Program-made: the position numbers and the translations under genes
Notes under the pieces: model-generated
What the model saw: the letters and a program-made list of their open reading frames with translations, nothing else
Database searches by the model: none
Told to the model about the DNA's origin: nothing
Part shown: positions 1-8,718 of the stretch, one piece after another
How the letters are laid out: each line of letters starts with the position of its first letter
Position numbering within the stretch: position 1 is the first letter of the stretch
Assembly: GCF_003943465.1 (NCBI RefSeq)
Contig: NZ_RJPR01000001.1
Span: forward strand, 331,843 to 395,842
Direction: 5' to 3'
From: Streptococcus cristatus
GTDB lineage: Bacteria; Bacillota; Bacilli; Lactobacillales; Streptococcaceae
DNA: 64,000 nt

Positions 1-23
1 CACATTAAATATAAAAATAGAGA

Positions 24-389
24 TTATTTACTTTTTTTCAATTCATTATAATAATCATTCGAGCGAATTTTTTCCTTTTCTGCAGCTTTTTTATTTTCCA
101 TTGGGATAGATTCCAAGCCATTATTTGCAGATATTAATTTTGCCATTTTTGAATCAGCTTTCTCAAATTCTGCTGCTACAGAATTTAAGTAGTTATTAAG
201 ATTCTCTACCGTAGTATGAATATCTGCTGAAGCCTCATCCAATAAGGTATTGCAATCTGCAAATAATTCTGTAGACACATCATCAACCCACTCTGAAGCA
301 TCATTTGTACCTCCCGACATTACTGCCGCATCTAACCGAACAGATGTTTCGTAAATTTGTGTCGTATTAATTTGTCTCTTTTTTCCCAT
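24..389 (-). CDS. Small helical type VII secretion protein, DUF3130/Lap-like
   Basis: A 121-residue, mostly alpha-helical, acidic protein without signal peptide or membrane segment. Size, predicted helical hairpin and the Asn/Ser/Thr-rich start resemble the TIGR04197/DUF3130 proteins that pair with LXG toxins as targeting partners of the Gram-positive type VII secretion system. It is the most downstream gene visible of a minus-strand operon and overlaps the preceding gene by 23 bases, so translation is probably coupled. An LXG toxin would be expected further left, outside the window. The assignment rests on overall pattern and context, not on an unmistakable motif; another small WXG100-type protein is the alternative. 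Confidence 0.5.
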   Translation of the reverse strand: MGKKRQINTTQIYETSVRLDAAVMSGGTNDASEWVDDVSTELFADCNTLLDEASADIHTTVENLNNYLNSVAAEFEKADSKMAKLISANNGLESIPMENKKAAEKEKIRSNDYYNELKKSK

Positions 390-1371
390 TTGCTTTTATC
401 CTTTCCTGTGCTTTTTGAGCTTCCGCTTTGGACCAATCAATGAATTCTTGGTAATTATTTAAAGGAGTTTCTTCTTTCGTTTCATAATCCTTTGCGATTA
501 TATCTAGCTTATCCTGACCAACTGGCGCAAACCAATGGCGAAGATCTTCATAGTAATCCGCAGGAGAAACCAAGCCTCTACGATACAGAATTTCTGTAAT
601 TCTATTTTTCTTTAGACGTTTTACTAAGTCAGGAAACTCATGGCTAAAGTTAATATCCTGCCCAATCTTGTTCTTCTTCTTATCATTAATATAACCTAAA
701 TTGTTTGAATCTGAAAATCCATTAAAATATAGAATATCATCGAGATTAGTTCTAGATAGGGAGGGGAAACTATTTTGTGCGAGAATCACCTCTTCCATCG
801 CTTCACTAAGCTCTGTCAATTTCCCATTTTCCAGATTTAGCACTAGTCTTTTTTTTTCTTCCAAATTTTTTCTTTTTGAAACGGAAATCCGTACATAATC
901 TTTACCCTCAAAATAGAAGCTAGAACCAACTTCTTGGATGGCCCCATCATCTCTCAAGCTGTAATCTGAATCATATTCTTCTACGGCTTTTTTGAGGTCT
1001 ATGCGCTTTTCAACGAAATTTTTTTTACGTAAATCATATGTGATAATATCAAATTTTTTGAGTTTACCGGATGGTAAGGTATTCTTTTTTGCATAAAAGT
1101 GCTCATAAGTTATAAATGTTGAGACTACGTAGTTACGACTCATCCTTAAATCGTTGGATTGCCAATTTACATCTTTTGGACTAACTAAGACATAGCGCCC
1201 ATCTTTTGTTAGAGTAATATCTTTCAGCGAAGAATCATATACAATCGTTTCCTTTCTAGACTCCTCCTTTGGCTTGGAAGAAGAAAAGAATTGTTTTTTT
1301 AGATAAACAAAGCTACAGAAAGCTACTAGTAAGACAGCAATCACTAAAATAATTTGTTTTCTCTTATTCAT
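367..1371 (-). CDS. Membrane-anchored protein of unknown function (334 aa)
   Basis: One N-terminal membrane helix (about residues 7-24, after MNKRKQ) is followed by a charged extracytoplasmic domain rich in Lys, Glu and Tyr, with a basic C-terminal tail (KAEAQKAQERIKANGKKE). No lipobox or known catalytic motif is visible. Its start codon directly follows the stop of the upstream 166-residue gene, and its end overlaps the downstream DUF3130-like gene, so the three form one operon. A membrane-anchored immunity or secretion accessory role, comparable to TipC-type immunity proteins, is an inference from context only. Confidence 0.55.
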   Translation of the reverse strand: MNKRKQIILVIAVLLVAFCSFVYLKKQFFSSSKPKEESRKETIVYDSSLKDITLTKDGRYVLVSPKDVNWQSNDLRMSRNYVVSTFITYEHFYAKKNTLPSGKLKKFDIITYDLRKKNFVEKRIDLKKAVEEYDSDYSLRDDGAIQEVGSSFYFEGKDYVRISVSKRKNLEEKKRLVLNLENGKLTELSEAMEEVILAQNSFPSLSRTNLDDILYFNGFSDSNNLGYINDKKKNKIGQDINFSHEFPDLVKRLKKNRITEILYRRGLVSPADYYEDLRHWFAPVGQDKLDIIAKDYETKEETPLNNYQEFIDWSKAEAQKAQERIKANGKKETN

Positions 1372-1872
1372 TTATTGTCCTCCTGAACCGACTAAACGAT
1401 CAAACAGCTGATTATGTTGAATTCGGATATCCTCTCCTCTACGATAAGGTATATCAGCATCCCTTCCTTTTTTTAAGATCGATTCCTGATACTCTTGCCA
1501 ATGTTCCCCCTTATCTGGATAATTTTGTTCTAGGATAGGAAAATCATCTCGCACTTCATTCCAGGCGGATTTTGCTTTGAATCGCGCCGCATAGGAAACA
1601 AGGAAACGCCTGCCAGTTATGCGCCCTGGAGATCCAAATTTAGGTTTTTTATCAAGAACACTTACTTGTTGATTGACTTCCTTTTTACTGTGCCAATCAA
1701 CTGTGATCATTCTCCCATTTTCAATAAATTCATAATCCGTAATTTCTGTATCTACAATCCAATATTCATATTTAGATAAGTCTTGTTTTTCAAACTCTCG
1801 AACACCAAATACAAAAAGGCTACATACACCAATTAAAATTAGAAAGATAACACCAATTTTTTTAGCTTTCAA
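1372..1872 (-). CDS. Small membrane-anchored protein of unknown function (166 aa)
   Basis: It begins with a basic stretch and one strongly hydrophobic helix (residues 6-24), then a hydrophilic domain of about 140 residues exposed outside the membrane. No family motif is recognised. It is the first gene of the three-gene minus-strand operon that ends with the DUF3130-like protein; its stop abuts the start of the 334-residue membrane protein. Both upstream genes having the same topology suggests they are related partners, perhaps surface immunity proteins, but the sequences do not show a clear shared motif. Confidence 0.5.
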   Translation of the reverse strand: MKAKKIGVIFLILIGVCSLFVFGVREFEKQDLSKYEYWIVDTEITDYEFIENGRMITVDWHSKKEVNQQVSVLDKKPKFGSPGRITGRRFLVSYAARFKAKSAWNEVRDDFPILEQNYPDKGEHWQEYQESILKKGRDADIPYRRGEDIRIQHNQLFDRLVGSGGQ

Positions 1873-2016
1873 TTGCCCATTCTCCTATCATCAGACTAGC
1901 CGTCTATCTACCTTGTCCCATTATACCATATTGAATATTGAGCGCCGATGGGAGGATAAGGTCTATCGCGGACAAAAAAGAGAAGATGGTCGTCTCCTCT
2001 AAATTCCCTCTCTTTA

Positions 2017-2673
2017 TCACTCTGGCAATTCGATCTTCAAAGTCATATCTGTAGGTTGCAAGACTTTCTGAGCAGCTGCTAGGAAGGCTAGGCCATTGTC
2101 AGATGGAGAATGCTGGAATGTGATATGGATGACTTTTTTATCAAAGTTATCACCGTATCGTTCCACATACTGTTTGCTTTCGAGGAAGTAGATATAGTTG
2201 TTAATTTTTTTCTGCAGAATTTCCAGATGGACTGCTTCAATTTCTTCCTGCCACTCGAGAGAGTCTACTAGAAGAAGTTCCAAATGATTATCAACTGTAC
2301 CAATTGCATCAAGTTCAGTTGGCTTGAGTTCTGAAGAGATGGCTTTTTGTAAGAGTTCTTCAAATTCTTGATTGGAAAACAACCGTTTAATAGACGACGG
2401 ATTTACTAAAATACGAATAGGTGAATCCCTAAAATAATTTTGCCTAGCTGCTTCGTTGCTTTCCTTAGTCACCCATTCTCCGGTTTCTAAGAACAGTTCA
2501 ACTTCATAAGCATCCTGTTCAGACTTTAAAGCTTTGTCTACTAATTCCTTGCTTACTGGATAACTTACTTCTTTATCTTGAAAACCTCCTGACATCCAGG
2601 ACATAGTATAATTTCCGTCTTCTTCAGTTATGATAAATCCATTTGCTTTTATTTGATTCATTTGGTAATACAC
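2017..2673 (-). CDS. DUF6572-tailed putative immunity protein, N-terminal type A
   Basis: A 218-residue soluble protein with two modules. The N-terminal about 115 residues (IITEEDGNYTMSW, then FSNQEFEELLQKA) are shared with the gene at 8719-9369. The C-terminal about 100 residues (LDAIGTVDNHLELLLVD to the end) match the DUF6572 pattern and recur nearly unchanged in four other genes here. The start could be GTG at 2673 or ATG at 2661. A hairpin with a T-run follows the stop. Position among known immunity families suggests an immunity role. The target toxin is unknown. Confidence 0.65.
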   Translation of the reverse strand: MYYQMNQIKANGFIITEEDGNYTMSWMSGGFQDKEVSYPVSKELVDKALKSEQDAYEVELFLETGEWVTKESNEAARQNYFRDSPIRILVNPSSIKRLFSNQEFEELLQKAISSELKPTELDAIGTVDNHLELLLVDSLEWQEEIEAVHLEILQKKINNYIYFLESKQYVERYGDNFDKKVIHITFQHSPSDNGLAFLAAAQKVLQPTDMTLKIELPE

Positions 2674-2725
2674 CTTTTCCCCTTCATATAAGTATGCCCA
2701 ATGAAAAATATATCCCTGTTTCTAA

Positions 2726-3013
2726 TCAATCGATTTCTGAATCATCAAACAGAATTGGAGTTTCTTTTATCCAAAATGTTGTTTTTATCAAACGAAAAAG
2801 TAGCTCTATTGCTTCATTTTCATTTTTAAATTCATCTCTAATCCAGACACGTTGACGTTCATTAACTTCATAAACTTTATGCTTCCTAGACTTATCATCA
2901 TAATAGTATCCCAAGGTAAATTGTCCTTCAAATCGTTCATCAAGCGCAATATGAAATGCCCCTATTTTATCTCTATGTTTATTAATAAAAATTATTAGTT
3001 CTTGTTTAGTCAT
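2726..3013 (-). CDS. Imm59-like immunity protein
   Basis: A 95-residue protein with the layout MTKQELIIFINKHRDKIG, an FTLGYYYDD strand, the YEVNERQ motif and an acidic helix (EAIELLFRLI). The same layout occurs at 10087-10335. The Tyr-Glu-x-x-Glu-Arg core fits my recollection of the Imm59 family, but the family number should be treated as tentative. It lies between two DUF6572-tailed or related genes in the same direction. Immunity to a secreted polymorphic toxin is the inferred role. Confidence 0.55.
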   Translation of the reverse strand: MTKQELIIFINKHRDKIGAFHIALDERFEGQFTLGYYYDDKSRKHKVYEVNERQRVWIRDEFKNENEAIELLFRLIKTTFWIKETPILFDDSEID

Positions 3014-3053
3014 TTAAAATTCTCTACAACTCTCACATCCACCATGACGCTTG

Positions 3054-3608
3054 CTATTGTTCTACTACTTTAGGTGGATTGTAGTATTTTTCCTTGAATT
3101 CCTTAAGGCTCTTCTCTACCTTTTTCATATCATAAGACTTAAAAGAAGGAATTGATTTAATATTTCCAATTAATCGACTATAATATCCACTAGTTTTTAA
3201 CTCGTTAGGAAGTTTTTCTATTGTATCGAATATAAGAGGAACTAATTTTCTTGTATCAATTTCAAAAGGAAGGGGTTTATATTCCGCCAGAATGAAATCT
3301 TGAAGCAATAAATATTCTGTAACTTGCCATATTTTCTTTTCATCAATACTTAAAGAAAGCTCTTTTAATATCTCAAAGGTCCTTCTCTCGATATCCTTAT
3401 CACCTCCTACATATAGAGGGAATAAACAATATTCCAGCAACACCTGAATATCAGTGTATTCTGTTATCATTGAGTTTCGTTGTTGAAAACGATACCTAAT
3501 ATCCTTTCCAAGAAAAGCTTCGGCTTCTTTTCCTTCCCTCATCACTTCTAGATAATGTTTGACAAAGTGTTTATAATTTTCTTTATTTTTCAATTTATAA
3601 ATCTGCAT
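3054..3608 (-). CDS. Helical putative immunity protein, stand-alone type C module
   Basis: A 184-residue soluble, largely helical protein. It is clearly paralogous to the N-terminal about 180 residues of the gene at 3794-4672: both share a YxLK start, AFLGxDxxYR, an IQVLLEYCLFPLYV/HILIEYSLYPIYV segment and RTFxILKEL. This copy lacks the DUF6572 tail, so the module exists both alone and fused. No catalytic motif is visible. The family is not recognised by name; an immunity role is inferred from neighbours. Confidence 0.5.
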   Translation of the reverse strand: MQIYKLKNKENYKHFVKHYLEVMREGKEAEAFLGKDIRYRFQQRNSMITEYTDIQVLLEYCLFPLYVGGDKDIERRTFEILKELSLSIDEKKIWQVTEYLLLQDFILAEYKPLPFEIDTRKLVPLIFDTIEKLPNELKTSGYYSRLIGNIKSIPSFKSYDMKKVEKSLKEFKEKYYNPPKVVEQ

Positions 3609-3725
3609 TTATTTACTCCATTGATTTATTCTAAAAATCTCCTCAGGCAGTTCGATACTTACATCTAAAACACAAAAGTTATTGTTCCTTATCCTATTAT
3701 AACATAGAAAAAAGAGCGTCTTTGT

Positions 3726-3775
3726 ACTGACCCCAAAAAGTTAGGGGTTTTTCTGTCTAACTTTTGGGGTGCAGT
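3726..3775. repeat. Abutting insertion-sequence ends (IS3/IS150-like) inside a terminator
   Basis: ACTGACCCCAAAAAGTTAG (3726-3744) faces CTAACTTTTGGGGTGCAGT (3757-3775) across 12 bases. CCCAAAAGTTAG-type ends are typical of IS3-family elements in streptococci. No transposase remains. The pair sits within the loop of a GAGCG...CGCTC stem (3714-3718 with 3783-3787), the position where the other DUF6572 genes have a plain terminator hairpin. Confidence 0.5.
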
Positions 3776-3793
3776 TCACTTTCGCTCTCCTAT

Positions 3794-4672
3794 TCACTCT
3801 GGCAATTCTACCTTTAAGCTCATATCCGTTGGTTGCAATACCTTCTGAACAGCTGCGAGAAAGGCCAATCCATTATCAGATGGAGAATATTGGAAAGTAA
3901 TATAGATGACTTTTTTGTCAAACTTATCACCATATCGCTCCACATACTGCTTGCTTTCGAGGAAGTAGATATAGTTATTGAGTTTTTCTTGAAGTTTCAA
4001 CAAATGCTCCCCCTCCAAAGCTTCTATCCATTTGTTTTCATCAATCAACAACAACTCTAGATGGTCATCTGAAACACCCATCGCATCTATACTTGTAACA
4101 TCTAGTACAATTGGCCATACTTCTGCAACTGATTTAATTTTTCTTCTATTCTTATTTTCCTCTTTCTTTTGCTCATTAACAATATATTCTACTTTGTCTT
4201 TATCACAGTTTTTGAAAAGCTCTATAGAATCAATTAAATTACAAATATTACGGTAATAATCAACCTTTTTCTCATTTGGAAGATTATAAATACTTTCAAG
4301 AACTATAGGTACTATGTTCTCCACATCAACGATAAAAGGTAAAGTACCATATTCTTCTAGTAAATCTTCTTGTTTTTTTAAAAATGATACAACTTGATAT
4401 AAATGTATAATATCCTGACTAGAAGCTAATTCCTTTAAAATATTAAAAGTTCGATCTGGAATATCAAAATCTCCCTCTACATAAATTGGATAAAGGCTGT
4501 ATTCTATCAAAATATGGGTATCCGTAATATCTTGATAATATGAATCGCGGTGACCAATTCTATACTCGGGATCAATACCTAAGAAAGCATCTACTTCTCT
4601 GTGATTTTCAATGGCTTTTTTATACCTCGTAATATCCCACTCAGTATCTGTTTTTAGTCTATATGTCTTCAT
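3794..4672 (-). CDS. Two-module putative immunity protein: type C module plus DUF6572 tail
   Basis: A 292-residue fusion. Residues 1 to about 180 are paralogous to the whole protein at 3054-3608. A Lys/Glu-rich linker (KKEENKNRRK) follows, then the DUF6572 tail beginning near SIDAMGVSDDHLELLL and ending with MSLKVELPE. The tail is nearly the same as in four other genes of this island, so this looks like domain swapping by recombination. No signal peptide or enzymatic motif is seen. Immunity is inferred from context. Confidence 0.6.
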   Translation of the reverse strand: MKTYRLKTDTEWDITRYKKAIENHREVDAFLGIDPEYRIGHRDSYYQDITDTHILIEYSLYPIYVEGDFDIPDRTFNILKELASSQDIIHLYQVVSFLKKQEDLLEEYGTLPFIVDVENIVPIVLESIYNLPNEKKVDYYRNICNLIDSIELFKNCDKDKVEYIVNEQKKEENKNRRKIKSVAEVWPIVLDVTSIDAMGVSDDHLELLLIDENKWIEALEGEHLLKLQEKLNNYIYFLESKQYVERYGDKFDKKVIYITFQYSPSDNGLAFLAAVQKVLQPTDMSLKVELPE

Positions 4673-4799
4673 TTATTTACTCCTTTGATTTATTCTGAAA
4701 ATTCCCAAACTTGACTGATTTTTCAGCCTGATAGAACATATTTTTCGGAATGTAAAATCATATCAAAGAAGACTTCTCAAAAGATATTTTTCCGACTTT

Positions 4800-5678
4800 T
4801 TAAATTCTGGCTAGTATATGTTGTAAAGTCTCAGGAGAAATTGGGTCCACCAGAACATACTTGGCATCCAGCATATAGATGCCCTCGGTCAATGACTCTA
4901 AGTACTGACGATAAGGAACTTCGGCTAGTTTTTCCCCATCGGCTGTCATGATAAATAGTCGTGCAACTGCAACCTTACTTCCTCGATACTCTTGCAAATA
5001 TTGAGGTTCTAACTCTGGTTGAGCCGGTAAGATTGTTCGTCCTTCACTATTTAGATAATTGATAGGGATAATGATATCCTCACCATCCTGCTCTACTTTA
5101 AAAACTTGCTGCTCAGAGTAATAAGCATTCAGCTGTTGGGTAAAGCGCAAACGCTGGTCATAGCTATTCAAAAGTTGCTCGTCCGGAACATGGATAATCT
5201 GCCCTAGGTAGAGTTCATTGATGTAAATGGGACGTTTCACTCCCATAATTTCCACGATGGGATGAACTTTTACTTCCTTAGTCAATTCTGAAAGAGCTGA
5301 TAAGAAAATATCTGTGAAATGAAATTCTAGAATAGAATCTTTATCATACGCCACACCATCATGTTCACATACAGTTACGTCTAAGAGAATGAGCAAGGTT
5401 TTCAAGAACATCAAGGCCCCAGTCCAGTCAGAAGCTGTCGCCAAATCTGGAACAGATACCTGATAAGCTTGACCATCAAAAGATAGACGGAACCCTAAAC
5501 TAGACTTCTCTTTGACCCCAAACTGAACAGAATGGAAATCCGAAATAAGAGAGTCTGCAGATGGCTTTAATCCTGCATCCTTAGCGGAAACGCTGTAACA
5601 TTCAAAGAGTTCTGCTTGAAGCACCTCACCAATTCTTAGTGATTGGTTGCTTTTTATTGTAAAATTAACTGATTTCAT
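4800..5678 (-). CDS. DUF4299 family protein
   Basis: A 292-residue soluble protein opening MKSVNFTIKSNQS and containing SLGFRLSFDGQAYQVSVP and a central KTLLILLDVTVCEHDG segment. Overall layout matches the streptococcal DUF4299 family as I remember it. Function is unknown. The start codon overlaps the stop of the upstream 155-residue gene (ATGA type overlap at 5675-5678), so the two are translationally coupled and probably act together. DUF4299 genes tend to lie in immunity or toxin clusters, which fits here. Confidence 0.6.
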   Translation of the reverse strand: MKSVNFTIKSNQSLRIGEVLQAELFECYSVSAKDAGLKPSADSLISDFHSVQFGVKEKSSLGFRLSFDGQAYQVSVPDLATASDWTGALMFLKTLLILLDVTVCEHDGVAYDKDSILEFHFTDIFLSALSELTKEVKVHPIVEIMGVKRPIYINELYLGQIIHVPDEQLLNSYDQRLRFTQQLNAYYSEQQVFKVEQDGEDIIIPINYLNSEGRTILPAQPELEPQYLQEYRGSKVAVARLFIMTADGEKLAEVPYRQYLESLTEGIYMLDAKYVLVDPISPETLQHILARI

Positions 5679-6142
5679 ATTTTTCTCCTTCGGTCTACTG
5701 GCAAATCCTTTCTACGACGTAGAATCGTTACTTCGCTGACAGGGATTTTTCCTGATGCATACATTGTCTGGCCATATTTCTCATCCAATAATTCCGCATC
5801 ATCAGCTAAATTGTTTTCAATTAGAAATTCTTTATCAAAAACCAGGAGTCGCACATAAGAATCGGGTGCTGTAAAATCATCATCCCCATGCTTGTGACCA
5901 GCCATTGCAAATTCCTGACCTTTATATAGGACACGATCATAAACCGAATACCTCTGACTAACCTCACTATAAGGCACAAGCTTCCCGTATAGACCTTCTT
6001 CTTCACCATCTACATAGGAACTATAGGGGAAATAGCCTTCTTTCAACATTGCCGGATCTTCTGAAAGAAGGATATAGTCATTTATATAATTCACAAAATT
6101 AGAGTATACTTTATTTTGGTAAACTAAAAATTCTTTACGCAT
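5675..6142 (-). CDS. Hypothetical protein coupled to DUF4299 gene
   Basis: A soluble acidic protein of about 155 residues beginning MRKEFLVYQNKVY. This start is preferred over the upstream in-frame one at 6157 because GGAGGG lies five bases before it. The protein contains a Tyr-rich first half and a C-terminal PVSEVTILRRRKDLP stretch. The stop overlaps the DUF4299 start. A decayed gene ends two bases upstream (TAG at 6144-6146), so a longer operon once existed. No family recognised. Confidence 0.55.
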   Translation of the reverse strand: MRKEFLVYQNKVYSNFVNYINDYILLSEDPAMLKEGYFPYSSYVDGEEEGLYGKLVPYSEVSQRYSVYDRVLYKGQEFAMAGHKHGDDDFTAPDSYVRLLVFDKEFLIENNLADDAELLDEKYGQTMYASGKIPVSEVTILRRRKDLPVDRRRKI

Positions 6143-6143
6143 A

Positions 6144-6402
6144 CTAACCCTCCACATATTCCATTATACCATCTTTATTGACTCTACCAACCAATACTTC
6201 CTCTCCTCCGACGTTCAGGTACATTTTTGACCCGTCAGTTAGGTTGGCTGAAGGAAATTTGGTATCTGGATCAACTATTTTATACTACGGAATCAAATAT
6301 TCATCTATCGCCAAAATAATTATTGTTATTCTCAATTGGAATAATCTTCTACATATCTGTTTGTTCCGTAGACTTTGCTATTGCTTTACGGATAACAACC
6401 AT
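6144..6402 (-). pseudogene. Decayed gene remnant upstream of the DUF4299 pair
   Basis: The minus strand from 6284 to 6144 reads as clean protein (DPDTKFPSANLTDGS, then YLNVGGEEVLVGRV) ending in a TAG adjacent to the next gene's start. Further upstream, to an ATG near 6402, the reading frame is broken by several stops and frameshifts. This is the C-terminal end of a former operon member. The family is not recognised. Confidence 0.45.
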
Positions 6403-6405
6403 TTT

Positions 6406-6933
6406 CTACTCCCCACTTTCATTTTGTCCGACCGACGAAGCATCTGATTGGTTGTCTTCTTGACTGTCGCTTGTGCTTGCTGAACTATCTGATTTTGGGA
6501 AATCCAAACTATACTCAGTTTCTGTACTAATCGCTGGGAGATCAACATCTATTATTTCCTGATCTTGAACAGGATGATAATAAGCAAAAAAGGCCCAAAC
6601 CATATAAACAAGAATGGCTGGATATATAATCAAATGCCTTCCCCAAAAATCCCCAGAAGCTTCAGCTCCTCTTGTAGACATTCCTTTCAATTCTGGATAT
6701 TGAGCCTCGTATTGTTTCTTTTTTGTCCAATACAGCCTTGATATAACAATACCTGCAAATACAACTAAGCCAATTGAAACATTTTCAAAGATTAGATTCC
6801 TAGATCCTGAATGAATCAAAACAAAGGACAGAATAGCTCCTGTAACGGCCGTTAGCAAGAATATAATGCGGCTATAAATAGCTTCTTTTTTTACTCTAAG
6901 ATATTCTTTGATAAGTAAGTCTTTTTCTTTCAT
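6406..6933 (-). CDS. Small membrane protein with acidic Ser-rich tail
   Basis: A 175-residue protein with hydrophobic segments near residues 22-42, 50-66 and 102-118 separated by a basic loop (YWTKKKQYEAQYPELKG). It ends in a roughly 45-residue Ser/Asp/Glu-rich tail (SDSSASTSDSQEDNQSD). No family is recognised. It lies between gene remnants in the immunity island; a membrane-located immunity role is possible but unsupported by motif. Confidence 0.5.
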   Translation of the reverse strand: MKEKDLLIKEYLRVKKEAIYSRIIFLLTAVTGAILSFVLIHSGSRNLIFENVSIGLVVFAGIVISRLYWTKKKQYEAQYPELKGMSTRGAEASGDFWGRHLIIYPAILVYMVWAFFAYYHPVQDQEIIDVDLPAISTETEYSLDFPKSDSSASTSDSQEDNQSDASSVGQNESGE

Positions 6934-6947
6934 GATAATCCTTTCGT

Positions 6948-7061
6948 TTACCGTGTAATTTTAAGCTGTATCTGGGAACCTTGATATTGCAGATAGACTT
7001 GGTCAACTGGTAGATTTCCTTCTCTCCTATTTCCAAAAACAACTCCATCTCTTCCACCATC
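6948..7061 (-). pseudogene. Orphan C-terminal gene fragment
   Basis: An open minus-strand stretch of 37 codons (GRDGVVFGNRREGNLPVDQ, then VYLQYQGSQIQLKITR, stop). It has protein-like composition but no start codon and a stop immediately upstream. It looks like the last part of a lost gene. It occupies most of the gap between the membrane protein and the ADP-ribosylglycohydrolase. Confidence 0.35.
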
Positions 7062-7120
7062 TTAGAAATCAGTTCATCCTAATTTCAAGGATTGCTCAAA
7101 TATGCAACAACTACAGAAAA

Positions 7121-8107
7121 TCAACGTTCTAGCCATTCTAGCATTTGTCGACATTTTTCGTCAATCAATTCTCTATTAGCCAGCTGTTGAATCCATTTTT
7201 CTGGGATGCCTTCCAGTTGATAGTGGGCTCCAGCCAAGGTACCTGTAATGGCACCGATGGTATCGGTATCCCCTCCAAGATTAACGGCTTTTAGAACAGC
7301 TTCTTCAAAACTCTCTGTTGTCCCCAAACACCAGAGACAAGCCTTTAAGGTATCAACAACATAGCCTGTAGAAGCAATATCTTCCCTAGCTTTTTGATAA
7401 AATTCTTTGTCAAATATTTCTCTAAAATGTTCTTGATACTCTTCCCAGTATTCTGGTTTTTTCTTGAAATAATCTTCAAGATAAGGTTTTGATTGACAAA
7501 GTAATTTTTCTAAACGAATGTTAAGAAGAAAACCAATTAAAAGCTGGACATAAAGAATAGATGCCACGATAGACCTTGGATGAGCATGGGTCAGCTTAGT
7601 ATATTGCTCAATTATTTTTGATCTATAACTGAAATCAACATTTTCATATAAGAGCAAAGCTAAGGGAGATATCCTCATCAGAGCTCCATTGCCATTATCT
7701 CTCTCACTAGTTCCTCCACATTTCTCTGGAGAGACTCCTGCCAGATACCGTTCAATCGCCTGATTAGTCGCAACACCAATATCAAAACAATATCCAAAAG
7801 GGGTGAGGTAGCCCTGACGATAAGCTACAAATTTATCCATCAACCCATTCAAATCAGAATCCTCACAGAGGTGTTCAATAAGTGCTAAGGATAAAGAAGT
7901 ATCATCTGACCAGGTTCCAGCTGGTTGATTATAGGTTCCATAACCCACCATATCTGAAATATGATAGGTATCTCTAGCTCTGAACTCCACAGGAACTCCC
8001 AGTGCATCACCTATAGCTAGACCAAAGATAAGCGAATTTATCTTTTGTTTAAGATTATACCTTCTATACTGATTTGAATCATCTTCCCATTTATCTCTTA
8101 ATCTCAC
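7121..8107 (-). CDS. ADP-ribosylglycohydrolase family protein
   Basis: A 328-residue enzyme of the DraG/ARH fold. Visible motifs: GLAIGDALGVPVEF near the start, TWSDDTS (metal-binding Asp pair), GNGALMRISPLAL, HAHPRS, and the C-terminal NLGGDTDTIGAITG carrying the second metal-binding Asp cluster. These residues appear intact, so the protein is probably active in removing ADP-ribose from proteins or other targets, using Mg2+. Start is GTG at 8107 with AGGA seven bases upstream. Its place among immunity genes suggests it may reverse an ADP-ribosylating toxin, as Tri1-type proteins do, but this is inference. Confidence 0.85.
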   Translation of the reverse strand: MRLRDKWEDDSNQYRRYNLKQKINSLIFGLAIGDALGVPVEFRARDTYHISDMVGYGTYNQPAGTWSDDTSLSLALIEHLCEDSDLNGLMDKFVAYRQGYLTPFGYCFDIGVATNQAIERYLAGVSPEKCGGTSERDNGNGALMRISPLALLLYENVDFSYRSKIIEQYTKLTHAHPRSIVASILYVQLLIGFLLNIRLEKLLCQSKPYLEDYFKKKPEYWEEYQEHFREIFDKEFYQKAREDIASTGYVVDTLKACLWCLGTTESFEEAVLKAVNLGGDTDTIGAITGTLAGAHYQLEGIPEKWIQQLANRELIDEKCRQMLEWLER

Positions 8108-8151
8108 AGCCTTTTCCTATTCTATTATATCCATTTTTAGAATAATATTAT

Positions 8152-8298
8152 CAGCAACCTCTTCCACACCCTTTATCAGGAATGTTGAATCCCTTATCAA
8201 CCAACATACTAAAAGAATTGACCCTGACAGCTTCAGAAGCACTGATTTTCCAAGTTATAAATTCGTTAAAATATAGAAATTTAGCAATCAATCCTCTT
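8152..8298 (-). pseudogene. Small ORF or gene remnant
   Basis: A minus-strand open frame overlapping the end of the upstream gene, possibly from TTG: FITWKISASEAVRVNSFSM, then LVDKGFNIPDKG, stop. The composition is protein-like, yet there is no good ribosome site. It may be a small protein or the tail of a broken gene. Nothing else is seen in 8108-8287. Confidence 0.25.
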
Positions 8299-8614
8299 CA
8301 TCAAATATAAGGGCATCTAGCTCTTCTATATCAGCCATAATCCCTTCATAACTAGAGATAATATTATGCAATACTCCCAAGGTGATGATGCCTGTTGAGT
8401 CCTTTATCGTAACCTCAGTGCCTATGCCGCTTAACTCATAAATTAACTCTCTAACCCTTCGAAGCTCGTCCAGCTTTAAGTCATCTACTACCATCACTGG
8501 ATCATGATTTTCTATTCTTAGCTTTAGTTGTGAAAAAGGTAAAGCAGAATATTTTCTTAATATCTTGTATGTCATAGACTTAGTATCAATGGTCTCAATA
8601 CGAATATCTAACAC
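8288..8614 (-). CDS. Hypothetical protein (about 108 aa)
   Basis: The preferred start is GTG at 8614, with AAGGGG eight bases upstream; an in-frame TTG at 8665 lies further upstream with a poorer context. The protein is acidic with alternating strand and helix character (VLDIRIETIDTK, then LKLRIENHDPVMVVDDLK) and ends DALIFDEED. No family recognised. Its upstream side is the terminator-bearing end of the DUF6572 gene at 8719. Confidence 0.5.
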   Translation of the reverse strand: MLDIRIETIDTKSMTYKILRKYSALPFSQLKLRIENHDPVMVVDDLKLDELRRVRELIYELSGIGTEVTIKDSTGIITLGVLHNIISSYEGIMADIEELDALIFDEED

Positions 8615-8691
8615 AAGCTCTACCCCTTTCTTTGATAATAACAGTCCAAGTGTTGTCCAATTCAATTATACCATACTGTAAGAGACCAAAA

Positions 8692-8713
8692 AGAGAGCGA
8701 AAATTCGCTCTCT
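8692..8713 (-). terminator. Rho-independent terminator after DUF6572 gene
   Basis: Perfect 9-bp stem AGAGAGCGA / TCGCTCTCT with a four-base loop, followed on the minus strand by five T. It lies six bases after the stop of the gene at 8719. Confidence 0.8.
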
Positions 8714-8718
8714 TCATA

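Noticed and set aside
6178-6447. Plus-strand 89-codon ORF
   Set aside because: It is antisense to a decayed minus-strand gene and to the end of the membrane protein gene, without a ribosome site.
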